Part shown: piece after piece, positions 9,206 through 18,300 of the stretch | How the letters are laid out: each line of letters begins with the position of its first letter | How positions within the stretch are numbered: the stretch's first letter is position 1 | Assembly (NCBI GenBank): GCA_903877095.1 | Contig: CAIRCP010000103.1 | Location: forward strand, 1-52,139 | Direction of reading: 5' to 3' | DNA length: 52,139 nt | Origin: an uncultured Actinomycetes bacterium | GTDB taxonomy: Bacteria > Actinomycetota > Actinomycetes > Mycobacteriales > Mycobacteriaceae | Translations under genes and position numbers: made by a program | Notes under the pieces: generated by a model | Databases searched by the model: none | What the model was told of the DNA's origin: nothing | The model's input: the letters and a program-made list of their open reading frames with translations, nothing else

Positions 9206-10855
9206 ATGAAGCCCGTGCCCACCGCCGATACCGCTTCCCAGCGCAAGGCTCGCGGGGCGTTCTTCACACCTGAGCCGGTGGCCCGGTTCCTGGTCGACTG
9301 GGCGGTCCGCACGCCGGGCTGCGCGGTCCTGGAGCCGTCCTGCGGTGAGGCGGTGTTCCTGCGCCAGATCGCCCGTCGCGGCCGCCACCACGGCCGGCTG
9401 GTCGGGGTCGAACTGCACGCCGCATCGGCCCGCCGGGCGCAGCAGTCACTGAACGCCGACGGGGTGCAGGCCCGCGTCCACGCCGGGGACTTCTTCCTGC
9501 ACAACGAGTACGGCGCCTACGACGCCGTCGTCGGGAACCCGCCCTTTGTGCGGTACCAGGACTTCTCCGGCGCGGCCCGCTCGCGGGCCCGCGAGGCCGC
9601 ATTGCGGGCCGGGGTTCGGCTGACCAACCTCGCCTCGTCGTGGGCCGCGTTCGCCGTCCACGCCGCGCTGCACCTCAGGGCCGGTGGCCGCATGGCGCTG
9701 GTGCTGCCGGCCGAACTGCTCACGGTGAACTACGCCGCCGGGGTACGGCAGTTCCTCATGGAGCACTTCGCCTCGGTCGGGCTAGTGCTGTTCGAGCAGC
9801 GGGTGTTCCCCGGCGTGCTGGAGGAGGTGGTCCTGCTGCTCGCCGACGGCTTCCGCCCCGACGGGTCCAGTTCCACCGAATCGATGACGTTGTGGCCGGT
9901 GCGTGACGTGGCTGGGCTGGGTGACCTGACTGTCTCGCGGCAGTGGACTCCGCCGCACAAGGCGGCCAAATGGTCGGGCGGGCTGATGTCGGCTGCGGGG
10001 TCCGCCGCCTACGAGCGTGCCGTTGGATCAGCAGACCTGTTGTGCCCGTTGGAGATCTGGGGCGACACGACGCTGGGCATGGTCACCGGAAACAACCGGT
10101 TCTTCGCGCTGTCGCCGGCCAAGGTGGCCGAATTGGGCCTGCGTTCCTCCGATGTGATCCCGCTGTCCCCGCCGGGCTCCCGGCATCTGCGCGGTCTGAC
10201 CCTGACCCCGAAGGCTCTGGATGGTCTCGGCCAGAGTGGTTGTGCCACAGCTCTTTTCCGACCCGGCGGCGAACCCTCGGCTGCGGCCTGGCGCTACATC
10301 CGCTCGGGTGCCGATCTCGACGTGCACCTGGCCTACAAGTGCCGGGTCCGAAATCCGTGGTGGCGCGTCCCGTATCTGCGGCCCGCCGATCTGTTCCTGA
10401 CCTACATGAACGCCGACACCCCGCGGATCGCGGCCAATCGCGCCGGGGCGCATCACCTGAATTCGGTGCACGGCATTTATCTGCGGGACGGGCTGCGCAC
10501 CCATGGCATGAGCCTGCTGCCGGTCGCCTCGCTGAACTCGGTGACCCTGCTGGCGGCCGAGACCGTCGGCCGGGCTTACGGCGGCGGGATGCTCAAAATC
10601 GAACCCCGCGAAGCCGATTACCTTCCGGTGCCTTCACCCGAATTGGTTCTGTGCCACGCTGAGGAGCTTCGGCGCATCCGGCCCGCCGTGACGGCCCGGG
10701 TTCGTGCCGGGCGGCTGCTGGACGCGGTGGCCCTGGTAGACGAGGTGCTGCTGCGCCGGCCGCTGACCACCGCCCAACTCGAGGCCATCCGGGACGACCA
10801 CGTCGCGCTGACCGCGCGTCGGCGCGCGCGCGGGCGGGACGCGACCGGTGGCTAA
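9206..10855 (+). CDS. Class-gamma N6-adenine DNA methyltransferase
   Basis: 549 residues from ATG 9206 (GTG 9191 and TTG 9146 are in-frame alternatives, the latter inside ctaB). Motif X (KARGAFFTPEPVARFLVDW) precedes motif I (VLEPSCGEAVFLRQI) and motif IV (VVGNPPFVRYQ). This is the X-I-IV order of class-gamma, TaqI/Eco57I-like adenine methylases. The C-terminal half carries the target-recognition part and the typical YGGGMLKIEPREADYLPVP. The stop overlaps the start of the next gene by 8 bp, as expected for a type II restriction-modification pair. Target sequence cannot be told. No PglZ, BrxC or HsdS/R genes lie near, so this is not BREX or type I. Confidence 0.88.
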   Translation: MKPVPTADTASQRKARGAFFTPEPVARFLVDWAVRTPGCAVLEPSCGEAVFLRQIARRGRHHGRLVGVELHAASARRAQQSLNADGVQARVHAGDFFLHNEYGAYDAVVGNPPFVRYQDFSGAARSRAREAALRAGVRLTNLASSWAAFAVHAALHLRAGGRMALVLPAELLTVNYAAGVRQFLMEHFASVGLVLFEQRVFPGVLEEVVLLLADGFRPDGSSSTESMTLWPVRDVAGLGDLTVSRQWTPPHKAAKWSGGLMSAAGSAAYERAVGSADLLCPLEIWGDTTLGMVTGNNRFFALSPAKVAELGLRSSDVIPLSPPGSRHLRGLTLTPKALDGLGQSGCATALFRPGGEPSAAAWRYIRSGADLDVHLAYKCRVRNPWWRVPYLRPADLFLTYMNADTPRIAANRAGAHHLNSVHGIYLRDGLRTHGMSLLPVASLNSVTLLAAETVGRAYGGGMLKIEPREADYLPVPSPELVLCHAEELRRIRPAVTARVRAGRLLDAVALVDEVLLRRPLTTAQLEAIRDDHVALTARRRARGRDATGG

Positions 10856-11825
10856 GCCAAGCGCCAAGTCGCGGGCCTGGCCGCTGTTCGACGCCATCGT
10901 CGAGCGCGCTGTGCTCAAAGACGTGAATCCCTGGTCGGATCGTCACACCTTCAACCCCGACTACCAGACACTGCAGACAGTGCTTGCGGTCCCGTTGCAC
11001 CTGGGTGCCAACAGTCAGTCCGGTGTTCCCGCATTGGCTTTGGACGTCTGGGTCGCCTACGAGCTGCGCCGGGCGGGCCTGGACCCCGACGCGGTGTGGC
11101 CGCGCGCCACCGCGCCCCGGGTGGTCGACCGCGACGTGCTGCGCTTCCTTGAGGCGGTGCCCAAGAAGTACCGCGGCGAATTGCGGGATCGCCTGCGGGC
11201 GGGTGCCGGCGGGGTGGGCAGCGCGTCGGCCAACATCGCCGGCAAGAACTACCTCAAGCAGGTCGACGTCATCATGTCCTCCTGGCAGACCGGCCCGGAA
11301 TTGCTGATCTCGACCAAGCGGATGGATTCGTCGTTCGGCAAGAACGCCGCCAACCGGGTCGAAGAGTCCTACGGCGACGCCAAGAACCTTGCCCTGCGCC
11401 ACCCGCTGGCTGCGCTGGGCTTCGTCTATAGCCTGCGGTCGACGGCGTACACCGAGGAGCGGGCACAGTTCGATTGGATCGTCGATCTGCTGATCAAACT
11501 GGCCCGTGAAGAAGACGCCTACGACGCCTGCGCACTGATCGTCCCCGAATGGTCCGGCGCCGCAACTGAAGACACGGGCGAGACCGCTGGAGTCGTGATC
11601 GACCCTGACGACGTCGATGTCGAGGATGTCGGCGCAGAATCCACCGCCGATGTCGACGAGCAGCTGGCTGCGCTGCCGCACGTCGGCCTACGCCACGACC
11701 TGGTGCCCGACGAGCTCAGTCCGGCAAGATTTTTCACCGTGATGATGACCCTCGTGCTGGAGAACTCCGGTGTTGCTCAGCATCAGCAAGCACGCGCCAG
11801 GCGGGCGGTGGCACCGCCGTCGTGA
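10848..11825 (+). CDS. Probable type II restriction endonuclease partner of the methylase
   Basis: 325 residues from GTG 10848, overlapping the methylase by 8 bp. I recognise no named family. Seen in the sequence: a central block KNYLKQVDVIMSSW-GPELLISTKRM, a hydrophobic strand ending in S-T-K, and then RVEES about 15 residues further. This could be a PD-(D/E)xK fold of the SxK...E type known from Cfr10I/NgoMIV-like enzymes, with the Asp of QVD as first acidic residue. That reading is inference. The last ~100 residues are acidic and low in complexity (DDVDVEDVGAESTADVDEQ). Genetic coupling to the methylase is the strongest argument for function. Confidence 0.6.
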   Translation: MAKPSAKSRAWPLFDAIVERAVLKDVNPWSDRHTFNPDYQTLQTVLAVPLHLGANSQSGVPALALDVWVAYELRRAGLDPDAVWPRATAPRVVDRDVLRFLEAVPKKYRGELRDRLRAGAGGVGSASANIAGKNYLKQVDVIMSSWQTGPELLISTKRMDSSFGKNAANRVEESYGDAKNLALRHPLAALGFVYSLRSTAYTEERAQFDWIVDLLIKLAREEDAYDACALIVPEWSGAATEDTGETAGVVIDPDDVDVEDVGAESTADVDEQLAALPHVGLRHDLVPDELSPARFFTVMMTLVLENSGVAQHQQARARRAVAPPS

Positions 11826-11841
11826 TGAGCCGGCGCGCCCG

Positions 11842-12945
11842 CTAGTCCTTGCCCGTGATTTCTGACTGAGCATCGTGGAGATAGTCGACGAAATTCGTCG
11901 GAGCGTACGTGGGGTCATTGAGCCGACGTTGGACAGCGGTCGCCGAGACCTTCTGGTGACTGGCGTCGGAGAAGTCAGGTTTTCGCACGAACGGCCGCAT
12001 CAGGCGGTAGATGCCTTTGCGCGACTCGTGGAGTTCAGCGGACGGGTCGGGCATCACTCTTGTGCATGAGCGAACCGCATCTTCGGCGTCTGCCCCCGAA
12101 GCAGGAGGCGCCTCACGGATGAAGGCGTCTTCCTGGAAAGCCAGACCGGCGCGCGTTGCGCGGTCGACCATCCACAGCAGCGGAATATCACTGAGTCCGT
12201 GGTCCGGGTAGCCCCCGCCAACATCGGAGTGGGCGCCGGAAAACCACACTTGTTCCACTTCCTGATTCGCCGCGGCACTCTGCTGCACCTTCCATAAGGA
12301 CGGCTCAAACGGTCCGCGCTTCTCGTCGATCGCCAACGCCTGGTAGGCAGCATCGACGTAGGTGCTCAGGTCCGTGTTGTGAAATGTCCAGTGCTTGTTG
12401 AATCGAGCGAACAACACCGACTTGCCGGGAACCCCCAACGCGCCGACGGTGTCCCAGACCCCGATGAACCGGATGCGGGGCTCATACGAGCAGGAGCGAC
12501 GAAAGAGCGTCGCCTCCCGGCCTCGCGGAGTCTTGGTGTCTGTTCGGCTTCGGTAGAGCGCATAAGCCTTCTTGATCAGGGGCATGTTCTCCTTCCGCAG
12601 AATGCCGGCGTTACGCACCAGACCGACCGTGCTTCGCGCGGTGAACGCGCCACGGCTGAATCCGAAGAAGAACAACTCATCACCGGGCTCATAGTTCTGC
12701 ACAAGGAAGCGGTAGGCGTCACACACTCCCCGCGACAGCCCCATCCCGAAGGCGCCTCCGCGAATGCGGTCCCATCGATGTGTTCCGACCCCGCGGTGAT
12801 AGAAGACGCGCTGCTCTCTGCCCTCGTCATCGGTCGGCGCTACCGCGAGCGCCACCTTGGTGACATTGGTTGGGCTCTTCTGATCGGCGAAATTCCACGT
12901 GCCGTCGCAGCAGATGACGAGCCGCTTTCCTTTTTGTTCTGACAT
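11842..12945 (-). CDS. DUF2235 (Tle1-like) alpha/beta hydrolase
   Basis: 367 residues from ATG 12945. It opens with the DUF2235 signature KRLVICCDGTWN, followed by VFYHRGVGT and the nucleophile elbow FFFGFSRGAFTAR (Ser98 in G-F-S-R-G). FIGVWDTVGALGVP supplies a likely acidic residue, and WFSGAHSDVGGGYPDHGLSDI the likely histidine. The family includes the catalytic domain of Tle1 phospholipase effectors of type VI secretion. No type VI genes are present, and there is no signal peptide, so here it is probably a stand-alone cytoplasmic or peripheral lipase/esterase. It ends 16 bp from the convergent restriction gene. Confidence 0.85.
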   Translation of the reverse strand: MSEQKGKRLVICCDGTWNFADQKSPTNVTKVALAVAPTDDEGREQRVFYHRGVGTHRWDRIRGGAFGMGLSRGVCDAYRFLVQNYEPGDELFFFGFSRGAFTARSTVGLVRNAGILRKENMPLIKKAYALYRSRTDTKTPRGREATLFRRSCSYEPRIRFIGVWDTVGALGVPGKSVLFARFNKHWTFHNTDLSTYVDAAYQALAIDEKRGPFEPSLWKVQQSAAANQEVEQVWFSGAHSDVGGGYPDHGLSDIPLLWMVDRATRAGLAFQEDAFIREAPPASGADAEDAVRSCTRVMPDPSAELHESRKGIYRLMRPFVRKPDFSDASHQKVSATAVQRRLNDPTYAPTNFVDYLHDAQSEITGKD

Positions 12946-13123
12946 TGCTGTGCCCCCGAACTCGGCGTCTTCAGTACCGCGTTCTCATTGTCGGCGTGAA
13001 TCGTTCACCGGGAGGCGGATTAGCGCCGACAAAGGTTCTGGAACCCTTCGACCAGGCGGATTCGACTGGGTTTGAGGTCTTAAGCCCCTTGGTTACCGCT
13101 GCACATCGTCCGAGACTCCGCTG

Positions 13124-13945
13124 ATGGGGAGCCTGATCGATCGCGAGTGCGCAGCCGCCGGTACTGCCCGTGATGGTAAGACCGAGTCCTCGCTGGGGCA
13201 GTGGGAACGCCGGTCCGAGTGGCCGCTGGCCGCGATCGCCGTCCTACTCCTGATTGTGTGGTCGGTGCAGGTGCTCGCCCAGCCCCGCGCCGGGGACGCC
13301 TGGGAGTGGGGCATCAAGGCCCTGTGGGGCATCTTCGTGCTCGACTATCTGGTGCGACTGCGACTCGCCACCGACCGGGGGCGATGGTTCGTTCGGCATA
13401 TCGCGGAACTGGCGATGGTCGCGCTCCCGTTTCTGCGTCCGCTGCGGCTGTTACGCCTGCTGCATCTGTTCGGGAGATTGCACACCGCCGGCATGGGCGC
13501 TCTACGCGGCCGGCTGATCGTCTACACCGCTCTCAGCGTCGCGCTGCTCACCTATGTGGCGGCGCTGGCGATCTTCGACATCGAGCGTACGGAGTTCGCG
13601 AACTTCGGTAAGGCACTGTGGTGGTCGATCAGAACCGTGACCGCCCTGGGGTTTGGCGGAGAAGACCCCAAAGACTATAAAGGCCGGGCGATCGCGGTCG
13701 TGCTGGCTTTGGGGGGCTTCTGCTTGATCGGCGTTGTGACAGCGACGTTTTCGTCGTGGGTCGTTCAGCAGGTCGCCGACGAGGAAGCCGCCGACCAGGC
13801 GGTCACCGCCGCCGAGATCGAAGTGGTCCGATCCGATCTGGTGGAGCGGATCAACCAGCTCACCGCCGAGGTGCGCGAGCTGAAGGGTTCGTCCGGACAG
13901 CGGGGGGAAGGCGATGGCGATGTGGCCGTCCCACCACATTATTGA
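13124..13945 (+). CDS. Six-TM voltage-gated-type ion channel with altered selectivity filter
   Basis: 273 residues. Hydrophobic segments lie at about 34-52, 64-82, 95-116, 133-152 and 188-215, with a pore loop between the last two. The S4-like helix FLRPLRLLRLLHLFGRL has basic residues every third position. The filter region is TVTALGFGGED (171-181) where potassium channels have T-x-G-Y-G-D: Tyr is Phe and the final Asp is Gly. The C-terminus (216-255) is a predicted coiled coil. It is first in an operon with a SIR2-like/TIR protein and an nSTAND-WD40 protein, suggesting a membrane-depolarising effector rather than a housekeeping channel. Ion selectivity is unknown. Confidence 0.82.
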   Translation: MGSLIDRECAAAGTARDGKTESSLGQWERRSEWPLAAIAVLLLIVWSVQVLAQPRAGDAWEWGIKALWGIFVLDYLVRLRLATDRGRWFVRHIAELAMVALPFLRPLRLLRLLHLFGRLHTAGMGALRGRLIVYTALSVALLTYVAALAIFDIERTEFANFGKALWWSIRTVTALGFGGEDPKDYKGRAIAVVLALGGFCLIGVVTATFSSWVVQQVADEEAADQAVTAAEIEVVRSDLVERINQLTAEVRELKGSSGQRGEGDGDVAVPPHY

Positions 13946-13986
13946 CCCAAGAGGCAGATGATGGTTGGTGTGGGGAGGGGTCAGTG

Positions 13987-15369
13987 ATGAGTGGGGACGA
14001 GGATTTTTGGGCTGATCTGCTCGGGCATATGCGCGAGCAGGTTCTCATCCCGGTCGTCGGGCCGGACGTGTCCACGGTCGGCGCTGGAGGTGCCGAGCAG
14101 ACCCTCAGTGCGCTGATCGGTCAGCGTCTGATGGACCGGTACGGCCTGACGATGACGCCGCCGGTGACCGACATGGGTCAGGCGGTCGAGGCTTTCCTGC
14201 GCGACCGGGGCCGCGACGAGGCCGAGCGGCTGTATCGCGTGATCAATGACATCCTCTTGGAGCTTGATCCGGTGCCCGGCGCGGCGCTTCGGGATCTAGC
14301 CGCCATCGACGACATGCGGCTCTTCGTCAGCACCACCCCCGACCGGATGCTGGCCCAGGCGCTCAACGAGGTTCGCTTCCATGGGGATTCGCTCACTCGT
14401 GAGATCGCCTTCTCGCCCATCCAGTCCACCAGTGAGCAGGCGCGTAACGCCGCAGCGGGTCCGCCGGGGGAGACGGTGGTGTTGAGTCTGTTCGGTCAAG
14501 CCGCGTCCACGCCGCAGTATGCGATTCACGAAGAGGACCAGCTTGAATGGCTGCACGCGCTGATCAGTGACTCGGCGAGTCTGCCTCAGTGGCTTGGCGT
14601 TCCGCTGCGGCATCAGCCGATCTTGTTCGTGGGCTGCGATATTCCGGACTGGCTGGGAAGATTCCTGCTGCGGATGGAAAGCACGACACGGCTCTCCCTG
14701 GAGCGCAAGCAGTTCTTCCTGGTCTACTCCGCCAAGGTCAGCGAACCGTCGCTGTCGGCGTTCTTCGCCACGTACTGCAGCAGAACTCAGGTGCAGCAGC
14801 TGCAGATGGAGCCGGCGGCTTTCGTGGCGGAGTTGCGTGCCCGCTGGGAGAAACAGAACCTCACCCGGCCCCGCGCCGCGGCAAGTCGGCCGCAGGCCGC
14901 CGAGTCCGGCCCGCCGACCATCTTCATCAGTTACATGCGTGAGGATGTCGCTGCTGCCCGGGCGTTGGGCGAGGCGATTCAGGGCCTGGGCGGCGACGTG
15001 TGGCTCGATGAGCAACGGCTGTCGCCCGGGGATGCCTGGGAGCAGGACATCTTGGCAGCCATCCGCCGGACGGTGCGGCTGTTCGTTCCGGTGATCTCGG
15101 CCAACACCGAGCGCGAGGACGAGGGCTACGTGTTCCGGGAGTGGGCGGAAGCGGTCGAGCGTTCCCGGTCGATTCCGCGGCGACGGTTCATCGTTCCGGT
15201 GATCGTGGATCCCGACTGTCCGGGCGACCCCAGCGGGTATCGGCAGGTTCCCGAGGAGTTCCGGCAGGTCAACTTCGGTCGTGCCCCGGGCGGCGTGCCG
15301 GACGCGGCTTTGCTGGCGATGCTCACCGAGGAGATCCGCAACATGCGCCGCCCCGGAGGGGAATCGTGA
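13987..15369 (+). CDS. SIR2-like/TIR fusion protein
   Basis: 460 residues. The start is ATG 13987 behind GGGGAGGGG. Residues 15-290 resemble the SIR2-like domain of bacterial defence proteins: VLIPVVGPDVSTVG at the glycine loop, LFVSTTPDRMLAQAL at the TTN-D position, VVLSLFG, IHEEDQLEWLHAL, and ILFVGCDIPDWLGRFLLR. The catalytic His expected before L-F-G is Ser167, and the TTN motif is altered, so NAD hydrolysis by this part is doubtful. Residues 310-455 form a TIR domain (TIFISYMREDVAAARAL, VWLDEQRLSPGDAW) with the NADase Glu in place (E385 in YVFREW). The stop overlaps the next start as GTGA. Confidence 0.82.
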   Translation: MSGDEDFWADLLGHMREQVLIPVVGPDVSTVGAGGAEQTLSALIGQRLMDRYGLTMTPPVTDMGQAVEAFLRDRGRDEAERLYRVINDILLELDPVPGAALRDLAAIDDMRLFVSTTPDRMLAQALNEVRFHGDSLTREIAFSPIQSTSEQARNAAAGPPGETVVLSLFGQAASTPQYAIHEEDQLEWLHALISDSASLPQWLGVPLRHQPILFVGCDIPDWLGRFLLRMESTTRLSLERKQFFLVYSAKVSEPSLSAFFATYCSRTQVQQLQMEPAAFVAELRARWEKQNLTRPRAAASRPQAAESGPPTIFISYMREDVAAARALGEAIQGLGGDVWLDEQRLSPGDAWEQDILAAIRRTVRLFVPVISANTEREDEGYVFREWAEAVERSRSIPRRRFIVPVIVDPDCPGDPSGYRQVPEEFRQVNFGRAPGGVPDAALLAMLTEEIRNMRRPGGES

Positions 15370-18300
15370 GTCGGCCGATGCAGAGCAGCCAGGTCAACGC
15401 GGACAACCCGTGGCCGGGTCTTGAGGCGTTCGAGGAAAATGCGCGTGCGTTTTTCCGGGGGCGAGACCGTGAAGCCGAATCGCTGCTCAAGCGGGTGCTC
15501 GACGTTCCGGTGACGGTGTTGTACGGGCGTTCCGGGCTGGGCAAGACCTCGTTGCTGCGGGCCGGGTTGTTTCCGCTGCTGCGTGAACGGAACTTCTTGC
15601 CGATCTATGTTCGCTTCGACGTCAAAGCGGGTGCGGCGCCGCTGGCTGATCAGCTGCACCAGTCGGTCAGCCAGGCGATCGGCGCCGAGTTGCCCGACGC
15701 CATGCTGCCCGGCGATCAGGAGTCGGTGTGGGAATACCTGCACCGCAGTGACTTTGAGTTGTGGAGCGCTCAGAACTACCCGTTGACCCCGGTCATTGTG
15801 CTCGATCAGTTCGAAGAGCTGTTTACCCTCGGGGAGCGGGTCCCTGATCTTGTGGAGGACTTCCGCAACGATCTCGGGGATCTGGCGGAGAACCGCATAC
15901 CCGTGGATCTGTCCGCGCGGATCGATAAGGACCCTGCGCTGGCGGCGCGGTTCTCGTTGCGGTCGATGAATTACAAAGTGCTGGTGAGTCTTCGGGAAGA
16001 CTTCCTCGCCGATCTGGAAGTGTGGCGTCGGCTCATTCCCGCGTTGGGCCGTTCCCGAACGCGGTTGCGGCCCTTGGGCGCCGACGAAGCATTCGACGCG
16101 GTGCACACCCCCGCAGGCACCATGATGACGGCGGATTTGGCGCATCGGGTAGTTGACATCATCGCCGGCGAAGACCTGCAACGCGGCGGTGAGCGTGCGC
16201 TTGGTTCGGGCGCGGTGGTCGGCGAGCACCGGGGCGCGGTCGCGGTGGAGCCGGCGTTGTTGAGCTTGTTCTGCCGGGAGCTCAACGAAGAACGAAAACA
16301 TCAGGGGCGCAAGCAGTTCGACAGCGCCATGGTCGAGGGCGCCAAGACCGACATTCTGTCGAACTACTACCTGTCCTGTGTGCAGGGCCTGCCCGGACGG
16401 GTCGCTGACTTCATCGAATCCGAACTGATCACCGAGAAGGGCTTCCGCAACAGCTATCCCCGCGACGATGCGGTGCCGGAACACCTGACCGAGGACGAGC
16501 TGGCCGGACTGATTCGGTTGCGGCTGTTGCGGATTGAGGACCGCTACGGCACCCCGCGGATCGAACTGACCCACGACGTGCTCACCGGCATCGTGCGCGA
16601 ACAACGTGACCGGCGGCGCGTGGAGAAGGAGAAAGCCGCGCTGGCCGAGCGTGCGGAGCAGGAGCGACGGGAACTGGCTGAAGCGGCCGCGGAGCGCGAG
16701 GCGGAACTGGAGAGAGATCGCCAGCAGGCCGAATTGGAGGCTGCCCGCAAGTTGGCGGCCGCGGAGACCCTCGCCAAGGAGCAGGCCCAAGCGTATGCGG
16801 CGAAGCTGGCGGTCCGCACGCGGGTGTTGCGCTTTGCGGTTGCGCTCGTGGCGGTGGTGGCGATCGTTGCTGCTGGGTTGGGGTACGTGGCATGGCGTAG
16901 TTCTCAGCAATTGTTATACGCGGCAACGGTGTTGAGGCTCACTGCGAGCGGGCAGTCCCCCACGGCAGTACAGCGCCCGGGCGGGGAGTTCCAGGCTCTG
17001 CAGGAATTATTGGCCGCCTACTCGCTCGCCCGCGACAGCAAGGATCGGGACGTGCTTGCCGCGGCCGAGGAAGCGCTGTTCAATGCCGTCGTCAGCAGGG
17101 GTGAGCTGGTGCCCCGCGGTCTGGTGTGGATGCCCGGCGCTTTGGTGACTCGGTTGAGCACCGATCGCCGCCATGTCCTCGCTGTGAACACCCGGCAGTG
17201 CGTCGCGAGGGTGTGGGATTGGGCAACCGCGAAAACGTTGGGCCCAGCGATCACCCCAGTGGTTTCCACCCCAGGGGCCAACTGCAACTTCGTCGCCAGT
17301 CCCGACGGCCGCAGGATCTGGATGCGCCACACAGGCGCCGACGCTGACGTGGTGCAGTTGTGGGACAGCGCAACCGGCGAGCAGGTTAAGCCGCCGATCC
17401 CGACCCGGCAGGGCCGAGTTCGGGCGATCGCGGTCAGCCCGGACGGCCAGCGGCTCTACACCGGAGGCCAAGACGGCACAATCGCCGTCTGGGACAGCGA
17501 GAAGGGTGCACCGATCGGAGAGCGGGTGCGGCACGGCACGAAACCAGTCACGATAGTGAAACCCACCGCAGACCAGCATCGGTTGGTTTCGGCCGACGAG
17601 GATGGCACGGTCAAGGTGTGGGAGATCTCCACTGCCACGCCAACTCCGGTCCAAACCATTGCTGCCGGGCTCCCGCTGAACGACGTAGCGGTCAGTGCTG
17701 ATGGGCAACGTGTGCTGACGGCCGGCAGCGGCGCAGAGGTGTGGGATGTCGGCACCGGTCGTCACGTCGAGATTGAACGGACAATCGCGGAGGGGCAGAC
17801 CATCGATACGGTCGCGGTCTACGGCAGCACCGTGCTGACCGGGGGGAGCGCCGGGGAGGTGCAGCGCTGGGATATCAGCAACGGCAGCCAGCTGGGCGAT
17901 CCGATTTCGAACGGCTATCAGCCGGTGTACTTTGCGGAATTCGGCGACGCCGACAGCTTCAACTACTCCACCACTGACGGCACACTCCGGGTCCGCCAGG
18001 CAGATCCGGATTGGGTGCGATCACCGGACCAAGGAACCCAGATCCTCTGCGTGGCAATCAGCCCGGATGGGCGGCGGATCGCCACGGCAGAGGTAGCGCC
18101 CGGTCCGAAGTCCACGACGCTCACGGTGCGCGAGGTCGGCACAGGACAGGTTGTCGGGGCGCGGATGAAAATCGACAGCGTCGTGCTTCGGCTGGCGTTC
18201 AAAAAGGACGGATCCCGCCTGGTCTCCGGCGCCGAGGACGGCACCGCACAGATTTGGGATGCGTCAACCGGTGCGCCCGTTGACACCCCGATGCGAGTCG

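Noticed and set aside
9206..11825. BREX, Pgl or type I restriction system
   Set aside because: Only a methylase and one small partner are present; no PglZ, BrxC/L, HsdR or HsdS genes are nearby.
11842..12945. Type VI secretion effector
   Set aside because: DUF2235 resembles Tle1, but no Tss, VgrG, PAAR or adaptor genes exist in the window, and mycobacteria use other secretion systems.
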